From Phycisphaerae bacterium (GTDB lineage Bacteria; Planctomycetota; Phycisphaerae; Sedimentisphaerales; SG8-4), in the NCBI GenBank assembly GCA_030614945.1, contig JAUXAH010000156.1, positions 1 to 5,212 on the forward strand: a stretch of 5,212 nt of DNA, given 5' to 3'. Position 1 is the first letter of the stretch. The number at the start of each line of letters is the position of its first letter. A program made the position numbers and the translations under genes. Below, in pieces: positions 1 to 4,858 of this stretch. The notes under the pieces are model-generated. The model had not been told where the DNA came from and did not search any database. It worked only from the letters and a program-made list of their open reading frames with translations.

Positions 1-254
1 GTTGTGCACTGTCTAGAGTTGTTCTATGCGGTTCTTTTGCCTGCTTTCAGGCGGGGTGCGACCTAACAAAGCAGGTCGATGTGACCTGTCCCTGTCGCTC
101 TGTTGGCGTCCAAGTCCGGTGGCCGAGGTCGTCGCCCCCTCATGGTGGCCACGACGCGAGAGCTCGCCGGGACTGCGGTAAAGCCCGAGAGGACTGCCCC
201 TGGGTGGCTTTTGTTGCGCGGCGCCAAACCGCGTGAGGCAGATTGAAGCCGAGC
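1..254. other. Downstream region of the operon, no gene supported
   Basis: After the last stop at 255 no frame with an SD and natural composition is seen. Short hairpins occur at 217-221 with 229-233 (5 bp), 72-77 with 83-88 (6 bp, 5-nt loop) and 39-43 with 48-52 (5 bp, 4-nt loop). None is followed by a T-run on the minus strand, so where the operon transcript ends is not shown. A 26-codon frame at 63-143 (minus) begins MRGRRPRPPDL, but has no SD and is too short to assign. Confidence 0.5.
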
Positions 255-569
255 CTATTCGGGGCGTGGCGGCTCGGCGTTGTCGGACTTGGTGGTATCG
301 AGAAGCTGTGGCCGTTTTTCGGGATCGCCGTCGATCCACCGGCGTACCACGTCCAGGACAAAGGCGGCATCGACGGGTGGTGGCAGGATGCCACTGATGG
401 CCCTGATCTTCTTGGCCCAGTAGTGGTGGCCGACACGGAGGTTCTGTTGGTCGCTGGGGGACAGAAGCTTGTAAGCGGGCAGGGCACGAGCGACGTTGAG
501 CTCGTGGAGGGCAGCCCAAAAGTGAGTGAGAGCGGCGTGGAGGTGGTAGTAGAATGGGTCGTGAGCCAT
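255..569 (-). CDS. Hypothetical helical protein, 104 aa, downstream copy of a tandem pair
   Basis: Seen: exactly the same length as the preceding gene and about 39% identical without gaps. Shared landmarks are M-A-x-D-P-F-x-Y-H-L at the start, LNVA-x-A at 24-29, LP-x2-VDA at 62-68 and the C-terminal KSDNAEPP (94-101). The middle differs: this copy has VVRRWIDGDPEKRPQLLD at 74-91, which is more charged and less helical than the other copy. The start at 569 has GGAG nine bases upstream, placed just after the stop of the first copy (15-base gap). It is the last gene of the operon in this window, ending in TAG at 257-255. Function is unknown; the pair could form hetero-oligomers or be diverging after duplication. 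Confidence 0.8.
   Translation of the reverse strand: MAHDPFYYHLHAALTHFWAALHELNVARALPAYKLLSPSDQQNLRVGHHYWAKKIRAISGILPPPVDAAFVLDVVRRWIDGDPEKRPQLLDTTKSDNAEPPRPE
268..292. repeat. 25-bp exact direct repeat, copy 1 (C-terminal codons of the 104-aa pair)
   Basis: Identical over 25 bases to 598-622, exactly 330 bp away. It encodes the shared KSDNAEPP tail. The start codons of the two genes are also 330 bp apart, showing that the repeat unit is gene plus spacer. Confidence 0.85.
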
Positions 570-584
570 GGTGGTGATCTCCGT

Positions 585-899
585 CTATTTCGGGCCGGGC
601 GGCTCGGCGTTGTCGGACTTGGCGATTTCGATGAGTTGTTGTGCGTTTTTGATGGCGTCAAGGACGTTATCGGGGAGCTTGCCCTGGATGTAGGTGGCAT
701 CGACCGCTAGGGGCAGGAGGAGATTGATGGCTGTGGCTTTGCGGGACAGGGTGTTTCGGGCGTTTTGGAGCCTTGAGCGGTCGTGGCTGTGCATTAGCTT
801 GAAGCTCTGCATGGCAAACGCGACGTTGAGCTGGTTGATGGCGGCGCGAAGGTGGGCGAGAGCGCTTTTCAGGTGGTAGCAGAATGGGTCATCAGCCAT
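585..899 (-). CDS. Hypothetical helical protein, 104 aa, upstream copy of a tandem pair
   Basis: Seen: the start MADDPFCYHLKSALAHLRAAINQLNVA suggests an amphipathic helix, followed by further helix-prone segments (QNARNTLSRKATAINLLLP, 45-63; VLDAIKNAQQLIEIA, 79-93) and an acidic/proline tail KSDNAEPPGPK. It aligns without a gap over all 104 residues with the next gene, with about 41 identical positions, strongest at residues 1-29 and 94-103. No signal peptide, membrane span, Cys pair or catalytic motif is visible. The SD AGGAG (909-913) overlaps the stop codon of the exported-protein gene, 11 bases of spacing after it, so translation is probably coupled. The family is not recognised. A small cytoplasmic, probably oligomeric helical protein is the safest description. 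Confidence 0.8.
   Translation of the reverse strand: MADDPFCYHLKSALAHLRAAINQLNVAFAMQSFKLMHSHDRSRLQNARNTLSRKATAINLLLPLAVDATYIQGKLPDNVLDAIKNAQQLIEIAKSDNAEPPGPK
598..622. repeat. 25-bp exact direct repeat, copy 2 (C-terminal codons of the 104-aa pair)
   Basis: Partner of 268-292. The region is far more alike than the middle of the two genes (full protein identity about 39%), which suggests selection on the tail or local gene conversion. Confidence 0.85.
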
Positions 900-908
900 G
901 GTGGTGGT

Positions 909-913
909 CTCCT
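909..913 (-). promoter_or_regulatory. SD overlapping the upstream stop codon
   Basis: AGGAG, serving the 104-residue gene that starts at 899, shares two bases with the TAG stop (914-912) of the exported-protein gene. This arrangement suits re-use of terminating ribosomes. Confidence 0.65.
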
Positions 914-1328
914 ATTTTGAGGCGCGGCAATTAACATAGTGGTTTTTGGTGTCCCAGTCGTAGGTGGCATGGCAAGAGAGGCGCCCTCCCGGGTGGACCA
1001 GGAATGCCCCCGGGTCGAGAAGGGGCAGGATACGCTGGAGAGGGCCTTGGGGAGTGTCGCGGTATACCTGGAGGCGGATCGACGCAGGGAGTGGCGTGTA
1101 GAAGCCGGCGCAGAAGTAGCCGTAGTCGCCGGTGTGGCCCTCAAAGATGCGGGTGCTTGGGACGATGTTATGGAAGAGAGTGACGTGGACATAGGGTTCA
1201 TCAATGGTTGCACCCATGTAGTGCGAGTCTACGGAGACGTGGACAGAGAAGGGCTCGGGTCCCTTGGCGCCGACCACGAGAGGCAGAAAGACGATGAGTG
1301 CGCAGAGCAGGGCTTTAAGCTGTACCAT
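912..1328 (-). CDS. Exported small protein with signal peptide, 138 aa
   Basis: Seen: MVQLK followed by a hydrophobic core ALLCALIVFLPLVVG and a likely signal peptidase I site at VVGA/KG (residues 18-23), a textbook short signal peptide. The mature part of about 117 residues appears beta-rich, with alternating hydrophobics (FSVHVSVDSHY, EPYVHVTLFHNIV, IRLQVYRD) and three cysteines (73, 119, 134), so one disulphide is possible with one Cys left over. The ATG at 1328 has GGAGG eight bases upstream, while the upstream in-frame start at 1448 gives a low-complexity extension and no exposed signal peptide. It overlaps the end of the zinc-ribbon gene by 14 bases, and its TAG (914-912) is itself part of the AGGAG SD of the next gene. 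No family is recognised. Inference: secreted or periplasmic, possibly a host-modifying factor carried by the phage. Confidence 0.8.
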   Translation of the reverse strand: MVQLKALLCALIVFLPLVVGAKGPEPFSVHVSVDSHYMGATIDEPYVHVTLFHNIVPSTRIFEGHTGDYGYFCAGFYTPLPASIRLQVYRDTPQGPLQRILPLLDPGAFLVHPGGRLSCHATYDWDTKNHYVNCRASK

Positions 1329-1557
1329 GGTTGTGGCCTCCGTGGTGGCCGGTGGGTGATGGGTCGTCGTCCTGCCACCTGTCAACAGATCTGGGGCTGG
1401 GCGGGCGGCGGCGGTCTGTGGCCATGAGGCGAGCCCTGAGGCGGGCAAAGTGGAGCCTCAGGCACGAGGGGCAGATGCCGTAGTCGGGTTGGCCGTCGAA
1501 GGTGGTGGTATCGGCAATGAAGGCACCGCAGAAGTAGCAGATGAGTTCGGCTTTCAT
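1315..1557 (-). CDS. Small zinc-ribbon protein, 80 aa
   Basis: Seen: two CxxC knuckles, C7-YF-C10 and C29-PS-C32, separated by 18 residues, form a classic four-cysteine zinc-ribbon spacing; the second pair is followed by a basic helix (LRLHFARLRARLMATDRRR). The C-terminal third is low-complexity and polar, ending in a His-rich tail (HHGGHNHGTA). The ATG at 1557 shares ATGA with the stop of the 36-residue peptide, and GAGGG six bases upstream can act as SD. The last 14 bases overlap the start of the exported-protein gene. Known: phage zinc ribbons of this size bind nucleic acid or proteins, and several act as transcription modulators. Inference: a nucleic-acid or protein adaptor, no specific target. 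The longer frame extending to 1938 on the same strand is a shadow of the RHH gene region. Confidence 0.75.
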   Translation of the reverse strand: MKAELICYFCGAFIADTTTFDGQPDYGICPSCLRLHFARLRARLMATDRRRPPSPRSVDRWQDDDPSPTGHHGGHNHGTA

Positions 1558-1664
1558 GGGCAGCCCTCGAGGGCGCAGCGGACGGCCGCGAGGAGCAAGA
1601 GGAAGATGGCGACGCAGGCCATGCGGGGGCGCATGTAGGGAGCCCAGATGCGGAAGGGCTTCAC
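1554..1664 (-). CDS. Small single-pass membrane peptide, 36 aa, GTG start, overlaps both neighbours
   Basis: Seen: a GTG at 1664-1662 overlaps the TGA stop (1663-1661) of the RHH gene as GTGA. The frame runs 36 codons and its TGA (1556-1554) overlaps the ATG of the zinc-ribbon gene as ATGA. The peptide starts MKPFRIWAPYMRPRM, with five basic residues, followed by a hydrophobic span ACVAIFLLLLAAV (16-28) and a short tail RCALEGCP containing two Cys. Basic N-terminus plus one hydrophobic helix predicts an N-in, C-out inner-membrane peptide. There is no SD directly before the GTG, so expression would depend on translational coupling to the upstream gene. ATGs at 1634 and 1622 also lack an SD. 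The function is not recognised; small phage membrane peptides include holin-like, superinfection-exclusion and toxin-like proteins, but nothing here selects one. AAVRC is a poor lipobox. Confidence 0.65.
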   Translation of the reverse strand: MKPFRIWAPYMRPRMACVAIFLLLLAAVRCALEGCP

Positions 1665-1891
1665 GCGAGGCCAGCGCTTTCGGCTTTGGCATCCAGGATG
1701 GTGGCGTTGAGGAGCTCGTTGGGGTCTTTGGTGACGCCGATGGTGTCGAGGCCGACCTTGAGAACGTCGTCGCAGGTGACGGGCATGAGCTGTTGACGAC
1801 GTCGGGCGAGGAGGCGCAGGCGCCACCAGGTGCGGACGGGGATCTTGTAGCGGATGGTGACGTTGCCGTCGGGATCGCCTGGGGATGGCAT
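1661..1891 (-). CDS. Ribbon-helix-helix (CopG/Arc-like) DNA-binding protein, 76 aa
   Basis: Seen: a predicted strand NVTIRYKIP (10-18) is followed by a basic amphipathic helix (VRTWWRLRLLARRRQQ, 19-34), a turn, and a second helix starting TCDDVLKVGLDTIG (39-52). Strand, helix, helix in a protein under 80 residues, with basic and polar residues alternating in the strand, is the ribbon-helix-helix layout; such proteins dimerise and read DNA with the paired strands. The ATG at 1891 has AAAGGAG six bases upstream; an in-frame upstream start at 1963 would fall in the promoter and is rejected. It is the first gene after the promoter at 1929-1957, and its TGA overlaps the GTG of the next gene. Inference: probably a regulator, possibly of its own operon, as is common for first-gene RHH proteins in phages and plasmids. 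The fold assignment comes from pattern only; a different small basic phage protein remains possible. Confidence 0.8.
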   Translation of the reverse strand: MPSPGDPDGNVTIRYKIPVRTWWRLRLLARRRQQLMPVTCDDVLKVGLDTIGVTKDPNELLNATILDAKAESAGLA

Positions 1892-1897
1892 GGGGAG

Positions 1898-1904
1898 CTC
1901 CTTT
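1898..1904 (-). promoter_or_regulatory. Ribosome binding site of the RHH gene
   Basis: AAAGGAG on the minus strand, six bases before the ATG at 1891. It fixes this start against the in-frame start at 1963, which would lie upstream of the transcription start. Confidence 0.8.
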
Positions 1905-1928
1905 GAGTGTGGTGTGGGGCACAAGGGT

Positions 1929-1957
1929 AGTATAGCACACATGCCGCCTGGTGTCAA
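1929..1957 (-). promoter_or_regulatory. Sigma70-type promoter for the six-gene small-protein operon
   Basis: On the minus strand, perfect TTGACA (1952-1957) and TATACT (1929-1934) are separated by 17 bases, with an extended -10 (TGTGC directly before the -10). The -35 box begins six bases after the stop of the 584-residue gene, with no terminator between, so read-through from upstream may add to its output. The end of the spacer (TGTGC) and the context CCC before TTGAC match the promoter at 4727-4755. Confidence 0.88.
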
Positions 1958-1963
1958 GGGCAA

Positions 1964-3718
1964 TCAGGGAGCCCAGTGAGCGTACCAAGCCCAGATACAG
2001 AGGTCAAAGAGGCCGGCCCCGGTCCAGACGCCAGAGATGACGTCGGGGTGGGCGTACGTGCAGGCCAGGACGATGATGCCCGTGGGCGCCTGCTGGACCT
2101 GGGGCATCCAGACGCCTCCAGGGACTCGCCAGATGTAGGCGAGGTTGGTGTCGTCATCTCGGAACTGGATTTGCAAGAAGCGGGGGGGGTTGGGGCGCTC
2201 GATCATGTTGGCGTAGTTGGACATGGCCAGGGAGAGGTCCTGCTGCCAGGTGGCCGGGGGCTGATCTTCCCAGTGGTCGATGCGCCAGTCGATGGGGATG
2301 CCCGCGATGTGAGGCTCGACGTTGGAGGCGCTGAGGGAGTGCATGGGCAGGTTGACGGAGGTGCCGACGTCGAACAGATCATCCCAGGGGACGGGCCCTG
2401 GCGGCCGACGGCGGTACTTGAGGGTGGAGACGTTGGTCACGCAGAGGCAGTGCAGGGCGTCGTCGATGGGATCGTGGGCGATGGAGCAGTGCTGAGCGAT
2501 GTTGAATGGGGGCGCCAGGGCTTTCTCAGCGGGTCCCCAGACGCCGCCCATGCGGTTCATGTACCAGAACTCGGGGAAGGTAGGGTCGCACTCGTTGTAC
2601 AGGACGTGGGGGACGTCGTTGGGATCGAGGGAGATGGAGCAGTCGTGAAAGGCGAAGAAGGTGCGGGTTGGGTTGACGACCAGCTCGGGCGTGTCCCACG
2701 TGTCGGTGGCCAGGTCAAAGGTGGTGTACCAGAGATAGTGGATGACCCCAGCAGCGAGCGCCTCGAAGCCGACGGTGTGGATCTTGTTGTCCAGGGCACC
2801 TTTGCGGGAGTCGCCATCTCTGAACTCGCCGAAGTTGGAGAGGGGTTCACCGGCGGCGTCCTGGCGGACCATGCCCATGCCGACCTTCTTCCACATGGTC
2901 ATAGAGTCGGCCGAGGGGACCATGGCGTACCAGGTATCGTTGGCCCAGAAGGTGTAGTGGTTGCCACAGCGAATGCGACGAAAGGGGACTTCCCAGCAGA
3001 TGGGCAGGACGAACGTCTGAGGCCCAGGGATCGGCCCGGGCTCAGTGAAGTGTTGGGTGAACCAGGTCGTGTTGGAGAGCTGCCAGTTCTCATGGAAGGA
3101 GCCCTTGAAGTACCAGTAGCGTTGGACGCAAGGGTGCCAGCCCCGGATGATGAAGGTGTGGACGATACTGTCGCCTGCCTCGATCTGCTCGATGCAGTAG
3201 TCCTGGCGGAAGATGACATCGATGCCATGGCGCCGCCTGGTGCCGCGCCAGGCGACCCACCGGTCGCGGCTGTAGGGGTAGTCACCGGAGACGGCACACC
3301 AGAGATGGGCGACGACATCGGTGGTGATGCGGACGTGCTTGTTGGTGCCCTCCCACCAGTGGTCGTACCCGGTCATAAACCAGTGGTGGCTGACGATCGG
3401 GTCGTACTCAAAGGGCGGGGGGAACAGGGAGTACCAGATGCGGTTGATGAAGGAGACGGTGAAGAGGTCCCGGCCCGTGTAGGAGGTGCTGATCGCCTGG
3501 CGTTTGTAGGCCTGTTTGACGATGAGAGGAAGGCGGGACCAGGCACCGGCGCCGTACCCGAACAGGTCCTGGTTGGCCTTCTCAGCGGGCGTGGGCACGC
3601 GTGGAGGCCAGTGTGGCCACTTACGGGCGACGGGGATCCCTCTCCAGAAGTAGAAGTCGACGGATCCCGAGAGGGAGTCGACGATCTCCTGGTTTGGCAT
3701 CTGCTTGAGCTTGACCAT
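1964..3718 (-). CDS. Putative phage appendage/tail protein, 584 aa, N-terminal module plus BNR-like beta-propeller
   Basis: Seen: residues 1-95 (MVKLK start, DFYFWRGIPVARKW at 21-34, PTPAEKANQ at 42-50, TGRDLF at 81-86) parallel the N-terminus of the 207-residue protein upstream. The rest is rich in Trp, His, Tyr and Phe and has repeated units of the type CSI-x2-DP-x-D followed by H-x-L and a Tyr/Trp near the end, at about 360-400 (CSISLDPNDVPHVLYNE) and 411-446 (CSIAHDPIDD), spaced about 51 residues apart. Related but weaker units lie at about 313-347 and 518-538. This spacing fits BNR/sialidase-like beta-propeller blades. Start choice: a GTG at 3781 gives 21 more residues but has no SD at a proper distance; the ATG at 3718 has AGGTG six bases upstream and aligns with the MAKLK start of the paralogous N-terminus. 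Inference: a receptor- or glycan-binding appendage protein. No catalytic sialidase signature (FRIP, Asp boxes of SxDxGxxW type) is visible, so enzymatic activity is not claimed. Confidence 0.88.
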   Translation of the reverse strand: MVKLKQMPNQEIVDSLSGSVDFYFWRGIPVARKWPHWPPRVPTPAEKANQDLFGYGAGAWSRLPLIVKQAYKRQAISTSYTGRDLFTVSFINRIWYSLFPPPFEYDPIVSHHWFMTGYDHWWEGTNKHVRITTDVVAHLWCAVSGDYPYSRDRWVAWRGTRRRHGIDVIFRQDYCIEQIEAGDSIVHTFIIRGWHPCVQRYWYFKGSFHENWQLSNTTWFTQHFTEPGPIPGPQTFVLPICWEVPFRRIRCGNHYTFWANDTWYAMVPSADSMTMWKKVGMGMVRQDAAGEPLSNFGEFRDGDSRKGALDNKIHTVGFEALAAGVIHYLWYTTFDLATDTWDTPELVVNPTRTFFAFHDCSISLDPNDVPHVLYNECDPTFPEFWYMNRMGGVWGPAEKALAPPFNIAQHCSIAHDPIDDALHCLCVTNVSTLKYRRRPPGPVPWDDLFDVGTSVNLPMHSLSASNVEPHIAGIPIDWRIDHWEDQPPATWQQDLSLAMSNYANMIERPNPPRFLQIQFRDDDTNLAYIWRVPGGVWMPQVQQAPTGIIVLACTYAHPDVISGVWTGAGLFDLCIWAWYAHWAP

Positions 3719-3719
3719 G

Positions 3720-3729
3720 AGGTGCACCT
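3720..3729 (-). promoter_or_regulatory. SD of the 584-aa gene inside a 10-bp palindrome
   Basis: The weak SD AGGTG (3725-3729) is six bases before the ATG at 3718 and forms half of the perfect palindrome AGGTGCACCT (3720-3729). Just upstream the sequence TGCACC precedes it again, so the SD could be held in alternative short pairings. This SD decides the ATG at 3718 over the GTG at 3781. Confidence 0.5.
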
Positions 3730-3832
3730 GGTGCAGGGATTGTTGCCCACGTGGTCCGCGGCCGCCGGCATCGATGGCCACCCTGGGTGATGATCACTGG
3801 CAATAACAGCACAGTCGTGTCGGCGGTTCTTG

Positions 3833-3878
3833 CAGGGCGGCGATCCGGCTACGATCGTAGTTGACGGGAGTTGCCCTG
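3833..3878. repeat. Second small inverted-repeat element before the 584-aa gene
   Basis: CAGGGC (3833-3838) pairs with GCCCTG (3873-3878) and encloses the perfect 12-bp palindrome CTACGATCGTAG (3849-3860). As RNA the palindrome gives a 4-bp hairpin with a GATC loop; as DNA it could be a dimeric protein site. The heptamer CGTCAAC also occurs twice on the minus strand nearby. Function unknown. Confidence 0.35.
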
Positions 3879-3907
3879 GATCGGGTTGACGTAACGGGCA
3901 CATTTGC

Positions 3908-4047
3908 CTCGGCAAAGGGTCATGGGTCTTTGTTCACGGCGAGTCAAGGATGGCGACGAGGTCCGTACTCGGAGCTCGTCGCCACGGCGTACCCGCCGGG
4001 TACGCCTCCTTGACCGACGTGGTAGGCTTGCCAGACCCTTTGCCGAG
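3908..4047 (-). ncRNA. Candidate structured RNA with a three-way junction, about 140 nt
   Basis: Seen, all pairings Watson-Crick unless noted: outer stem 3908-3921 with 4034-4047 (14 bp, perfect), extended by 3923-3925 with 4031-4033 past a one-base bulge; a 9x9 internal loop; 3935-3938 with 4018-4021; 3940-3942 with 4014-4016 (one pair is G-U on the minus strand only); then a compact three-way junction. The junction consists of 3944-3950 with 4007-4013 (7 bp), hairpin 3986-3994 with 3998-4006 (9 bp, triloop), and hairpin 3951-3960 with 3975-3984 (10 bp) capped, after a 1x1 mismatch, by 3962-3965 with 3970-3973 (4 bp, tetraloop). In 3944-4013, 60 of 70 bases are paired and only one base is free at the junction. 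It lies in the gap between the two virion-type genes, 25 bases after the upstream stop. There is no U-tract after it, so it is not a simple terminator. The minus strand is inferred from flanking transcription and the G-U pair. It matches no RNA family I can name. Confidence 0.6.
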
Positions 4048-4072
4048 ATGTTCCCGGAGGGTCAAGGCAGGG

Positions 4073-4696
4073 CTAGGCAGTTGGTGTGGCGTGGTAGATG
4101 CCACTGCGGACACCGACGAAGTCCGCATGAGCAGTGGGCCTGAACTGGACGTAGTACTTGGTGCCGTTGGTCAGGCCCGTGAGATCTCCGATAGCCAGGT
4201 AGGGCGCGTCGAACATGGTGGCGGCGACAGAGTGAATGAGAGCGGTCGGCGACGTGCCGTACCAGAAGTCGCCGGCGGTGATGTGGTTTGCGCCGTCGTC
4301 GGTGAAGTAGAGGTTGAAGGTGATGATGGTGTTGCCGCCGGTTATGTCGCCTCCGTGGAAGATGGAGCTTCGGAGGGCGGCAACGCGTTGCTTCATCCAG
4401 CCCCTACAGACCATGTTGAACCAGGTCATGGCGGCCTTGATGGTGCCCGCGAGGGTGGCGTAGGCTGTGATGTCAACCTGGACCAGCTCGTGAGTTGGCA
4501 GGGCCTGAGCGGCGTGGATGGCGGCGACAGCGGCGGTCATGTAGCCGCGCTGGAGCTTCTGGGCGTCGGTGTCGGGGTTGGTGGGGACGACGTGGGTTCG
4601 CACCGCGTGGATGCCTTTCCAGGGGAAGAAGACGAGAGCCTTGCCGAGCTGACCAGAGGCGCCGAGAGACATGAGGGGAGCCTTGAGCTTTGCCAT
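4073..4696 (-). CDS. Putative phage virion/appendage protein, 207 aa, with KLK/WKG N-terminal module and Fn3-like C-terminus
   Basis: Seen: the ATG at 4696 is preceded by GGAGGAG at a suitable distance and lies downstream of a near-consensus promoter, so the longer reading frame running up to 5089 is not the real start. Residues 1-50 begin MAKLK and contain VFFPWKGIHAVR (22-33) followed by a proline-rich turn (VVPTNPDTDAQ, 36-46), then helical stretches to about 110. Residues about 122-207 look like a beta-sandwich, with LTGLTNGTKYYVQF (172-185) matching the typical C-terminal part of a fibronectin type III fold. Known from memory: the pattern of a small hydrophobic strand, WKG, conserved R and P-x-N-P-x-T-x-A-Q recurs in uncharacterised phage proteins from environmental contigs, usually near structural genes. 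Inference: a virion surface or tail-associated protein. The first about 95 residues resemble the start of the 584-residue protein downstream. The exact role is not recognised; the coding call is strong and the function moderate. Confidence 0.85.
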   Translation of the reverse strand: MAKLKAPLMSLGASGQLGKALVFFPWKGIHAVRTHVVPTNPDTDAQKLQRGYMTAAVAAIHAAQALPTHELVQVDITAYATLAGTIKAAMTWFNMVCRGWMKQRVAALRSSIFHGGDITGGNTIITFNLYFTDDGANHITAGDFWYGTSPTALIHSVAATMFDAPYLAIGDLTGLTNGTKYYVQFRPTAHADFVGVRSGIYHATPTA

Positions 4697-4701
4697 GAGA
4701 T

Positions 4702-4708
4702 CTCCTCC
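4702..4708 (-). promoter_or_regulatory. Ribosome binding site of the 207-aa gene
   Basis: GGAGGAG on the minus strand, five bases before the ATG at 4696. It is the strongest SD in the window, in keeping with high expression of a structural protein. Confidence 0.8.
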
Positions 4709-4726
4709 GGGATGGGTTGTGTCGAG

Positions 4727-4755
4727 AGGATAGCACAGGTTTGCCGGGGCGTCAA
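4727..4755 (-). promoter_or_regulatory. Sigma70-type promoter for the 207-aa virion gene
   Basis: On the minus strand, TTGACG (4750-4755) and TATCCT (4727-4732) are separated by exactly 17 bases. A TG one base before the -10 box (TGTGC then TATCCT) makes it an extended -10 promoter. It lies about 30 bases upstream of the start codon at 4696, leaving a short leader that contains the SD. This explains why the gene starts at 4696 and not further upstream. Confidence 0.8.
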
Positions 4756-4816
4756 GGGTTGAGGGCGGGAGAGAGCCTTGTAGGGGCTTGTCGCCGACGA
4801 AGTCGGCGGAGCGACG

Positions 4817-4858
4817 CCCGACGGGGGGGATCGGTGTACTCACTTCCCCCCCGTCGGG
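4817..4858. repeat. 14-bp perfect GC-rich hairpin upstream of the first promoter
   Basis: Arms CCCGACGGGGGGGA (4817-4830) and its exact complement (4845-4858) flank a 14-nt loop. No T-run follows on either strand, so it is not a canonical intrinsic terminator. The 3' arm can instead pair locally (4845-4851 with 4856-4862), giving two mutually exclusive folds. Confidence 0.6.

Noticed and set aside
39..52. Hairpin as terminator of the operon
   Set aside because: Only 5 bp and followed on the minus strand by AAAAG instead of a U-tract.
63..143. 26-codon minus-strand frame starting MRGRRPRPPDL, faintly like the N-terminus of P27-type small terminases
   Set aside because: Too short, no SD, and the frame stops without any further match; the basic start is common in GC-rich chance frames.
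3719..3781. GTG start at 3781 for the 584-residue gene
   Set aside because: No correctly spaced SD, and the extra 21 residues have no counterpart in the related N-terminus of the 207-residue protein.
1976..3790. 604-codon open frame on the plus strand opposite the 584-residue gene
   Set aside because: It is the antisense shadow of a GC-rich gene: Gly/Val/Asp/Glu-rich low-complexity translation, no SD or domain, whereas the minus frame has domain signals and a proper start.
3803..3831. Possible promoter for the 584-residue gene (TGTGC then TGTTAT on the minus strand)
   Set aside because: It echoes the TGTGC of the two good promoters, but the -35 position reads AAGAAC, a poor match, so I do not call it.
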